A program made the translations under genes and the position numbers. A DNA stretch of 64,000 nucleotides from Bernardetiaceae bacterium. GTDB lineage: Bacteria > Bacteroidota > Bacteroidia > Cytophagales > Thermoflexibacteraceae. Positions 62,547 through 64,000 of this stretch are shown here, piece after piece. Under the pieces are notes generated by a model. It was given only the letters and a program-made list of their open reading frames with translations, had not been told where the DNA came from and made no database searches. The DNA lies in NCBI GenBank assembly GCA_025056255.1, contig JANWVT010000013.1, forward strand, positions 30,418-94,417, given 5' to 3'. Each line of letters begins with the position of its first letter. Within the stretch, counting starts at the first letter, position 1.

Positions 62547-63119
62547 CTATGGAATCAGTGTAATGCGATAGAAGAATGGAGAGTTATAATACGGACCGCC
62601 TGTTGTGATATTCACCCCAGTATTGCGAGCATTAAATGCACGTCCATTGGTGAGGCGAATAGTAGCGTCTATCTCTATAAGGTCAGTAGCTGCCACTTGG
62701 CTTGCTTGCAATCCCAAGGCTTGGAGTGCTTCTGAAAGGCGCACAACCATTGTATGACGAGGTAACCCGCTTACTGGATGGCGACTAAATGCAGAAGCCG
62801 GAATGGAACGGAAATTCCGATAAGCTACGTTGTTGGTGCCATTAGAAGGCGTGCGGTCCACAAAACGGATTTGTAAATCGTAAGATTGCAACAATCCCCC
62901 CTGTTGGTTGTCCACTGCTTCTATTTCATATGAAATTTGAGCAGCAGCATTGGCTACCGACATCTGTTGATTAGAAGGGTTGATAGATATTGTGCGCATG
63001 TATGCACCGTTTTCCAATTCTGTAGCCGGTGGCACGCGGTCTATCATTTCTGTTTTACAAGCAGCCATCATAGTAGCTGTTGTAAGAAGTACCAAAATTG
63101 ATTTAGAATATCTGAACAT
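62547..63119 (-). CDS. Hypothetical lipoprotein downstream of SusD
   Basis: A 190-residue precursor with lipobox MMAAC (Cys21) and a mature domain of about 170 residues that looks like a small beta-sandwich (SYEIEAVDNQQGG and YDLQIRFVD). It follows the SusD gene by 33 bp, where SusE/SusF-type accessory lipoproteins usually sit, though I see no clear SusE motif. Likely outer-membrane-associated glycan- or peptide-binding helper; function inferred from position. Confidence 0.7.
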   Translation of the reverse strand: MFRYSKSILVLLTTATMMAACKTEMIDRVPPATELENGAYMRTISINPSNQQMSVANAAAQISYEIEAVDNQQGGLLQSYDLQIRFVDRTPSNGTNNVAYRNFRSIPASAFSRHPVSGLPRHTMVVRLSEALQALGLQASQVAATDLIEIDATIRLTNGRAFNARNTGVNITTGGPYYNSPFFYRITLIP

Positions 63120-63152
63120 AGTGAAATGACGATTTTAAGGTAAAACATGAAA

Positions 63153-64000
63153 CTATCTTACAAATCCTGCTGGATTTTTGTCCCAGAATACAGGTACCTC
63201 TACCGTAGTTTTCTGTTTTGCATTAGAGTTGCGGTTAGCAAACACAGCAGGGTAGAAGAAAGACCGGATGAATCCACCCGGATTAGGTTCCAAAGCAGGT
63301 TGCATGCCGCTTGGCTTACCAGTGCGGCGATACATGTTATAGGCTTCTATGCCATTGCCATGTAGGGCAATCCAATACTCACGCAATACTACATCGAGTC
63401 GTTGGTCGTCGTTAGTAGCCGCATCGTAGAGCGCTAGCACACGGTTCACATAGCGGTTTACTTCATTGTCCCAATTAATTCCGCGGGCGGCTTCAAAAGC
63501 TGTTACTACGCTACCTTCGATGGTGCTGAGCGCATAGCTTCTCACGTCTGCCATCGACTTGCGCACAGCAGACTCGAGCAGCGCGCGTGGGTTGCCTGTA
63601 GTGCGCAGTGTCAGTGCTGCTTCAGCAAGCATGAAGTCGGTGAAAGAAGACATCATGATTGGGTGAATACCTGCCCCTTGTGCACCTGCAATCAGGGTTA
63701 CAGGTTGTCCGCGGTCATCGTCAAAGCGTCCGCCGGCAGGATATAAGCCCCAAGCAGTACGGCGCAAGCCATCGGGTGGAATACCTTCATTGCTCAGGTG
63801 GTCGCGACCCCAATAGCCTAAGTCGGCAAAGGTACCAAAGCAGTACGGCATACCGGGAGGATAGTGTGCCGGTGCTTGGTTGTTAATGCAACGCAACTCG
63901 TTTACATCGCGGGTATTGCGCGTAACTTGGCGGTAGAAATAGAAACGAGCACGCGGGTCAGGGAATCCTTTTGACTCCACCAAAGTCCACATGTAAAAAT
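63153..64000 (-). CDS. SusD/RagB-family nutrient-binding lipoprotein (C-terminal part, cut by the right edge)
   Basis: About 282 residues of the C-terminal half are visible, continuing past 64000 with the frame open (FYMWTLVES at the edge). The sequence contains FTDFMLAEAALTLRTTGNPRA and a helical TPR-like part, then ALYDAATNDDQRLDVVLREYWIALHGNGIEAYNMYRRTG, split here as two stretches, and RSFFYPAVFANRN near the end. These are typical of SusD-like proteins of the nutrient-binding outer-membrane lipoprotein type. It would work with a SusC-type TonB-dependent transporter, presumably encoded just beyond the right edge. Substrate unknown. Confidence 0.88.
   Translation of the reverse strand, partial: FYMWTLVESKGFPDPRARFYFYRQVTRNTRDVNELRCINNQAPAHYPPGMPYCFGTFADLGYWGRDHLSNEGIPPDGLRRTAWGLYPAGGRFDDDRGQPVTLIAGAQGAGIHPIMMSSFTDFMLAEAALTLRTTGNPRALLESAVRKSMADVRSYALSTIEGSVVTAFEAARGINWDNEVNRYVNRVLALYDAATNDDQRLDVVLREYWIALHGNGIEAYNMYRRTGKPSGMQPALEPNPGGFIRSFFYPAVFANRNSNAKQKTTVEVPVFWDKNPAGFVR

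Noticed and set aside
1..64000. tRNA, rRNA, insertion sequences and prophage genes
   Set aside because: Looked for tRNA-like arms, transposase and phage motifs by eye; none was convincing. A tRNAscan-SE and ISfinder run would settle it.

Overview
The window looks like a chromosomal segment of an aerobic member of the Bacteroidota, most likely the Cytophagales or a close relative. The evidence is a SusD-type lipoprotein operon, a type IX secretion (T9SS) C-terminal sorting domain, an ECF sigma factor with an anti-sigma/beta-barrel partner, a fused aspartokinase/homoserine dehydrogenase, menaquinone biosynthesis (MenB), and repeated TAnnTTTG promoter boxes with almost no Shine-Dalgarno sequences. 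I see no rRNA, tRNA, CRISPR array, phage or intact insertion sequence. This is mostly ordinary core chromosome with short accessory patches.

Layout. 1-1560: ECF sigma factor overlapping a membrane anti-sigma-like gene cut by the left edge. 1637-7559: an M1 peptidase joined to an outer-membrane barrel, and a K+-dependent membrane pyrophosphatase. 7734-13361: a lactate-monooxygenase-like flavoenzyme, ThrA preceded by a threonine-rich leader peptide and attenuator, MenB and a small membrane protein. 13430-24491: a large FG-GAP/ASPIC lipoprotein, AnmK, a nuclease pair (PD-(D/E)XK-like and DEDDy exonuclease), ComF, exonuclease III and a peptide-binding lipoprotein. 24501-33250: ComM, MetF, two tiny sibling lipoproteins, patatin, a beta-lactamase-fold hydrolase, a degenerate DUF885 protein, an MDR oxidoreductase and a LytTR regulator. 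33286-42636: an Hpt protein, GT39 glycosyltransferase, serine dehydratase, DUF4783, NadC, YcxB- and RDD-type membrane proteins and a TPR/SpoIIE phosphatase. 42929-55785: RfbA, then a minus-strand block of surface proteins (a giant T9SS cargo with about ten Ig-like repeats, a single-domain membrane-anchored relative, a MORN-tailed membrane protein and a polytopic protein), an MFS transporter and a plug-only TonB-type protein. 56561-64000: CysQ, a tricorn-like S41 protease, a lone NuoM, and a SusD operon running off the right edge.

Connections. Most genes are in short units of one to four genes with tight convergent junctions. The clearest regulatory logic is at thrA: the leader (about 200 nt) carries a 25-codon ORF with two Thr triplets, a UUCG hairpin and an intrinsic terminator, which is the architecture of ribosome-mediated attenuation. 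Several genes have an exact TAnnTTTG box only 4-7 nt before the start codon, suggesting leaderless or nearly leaderless mRNAs. A family of intergenic elements built on a 13-bp unit recurs mainly in convergent gaps.

All gene functions rest on motif recognition by eye. No database search was run.
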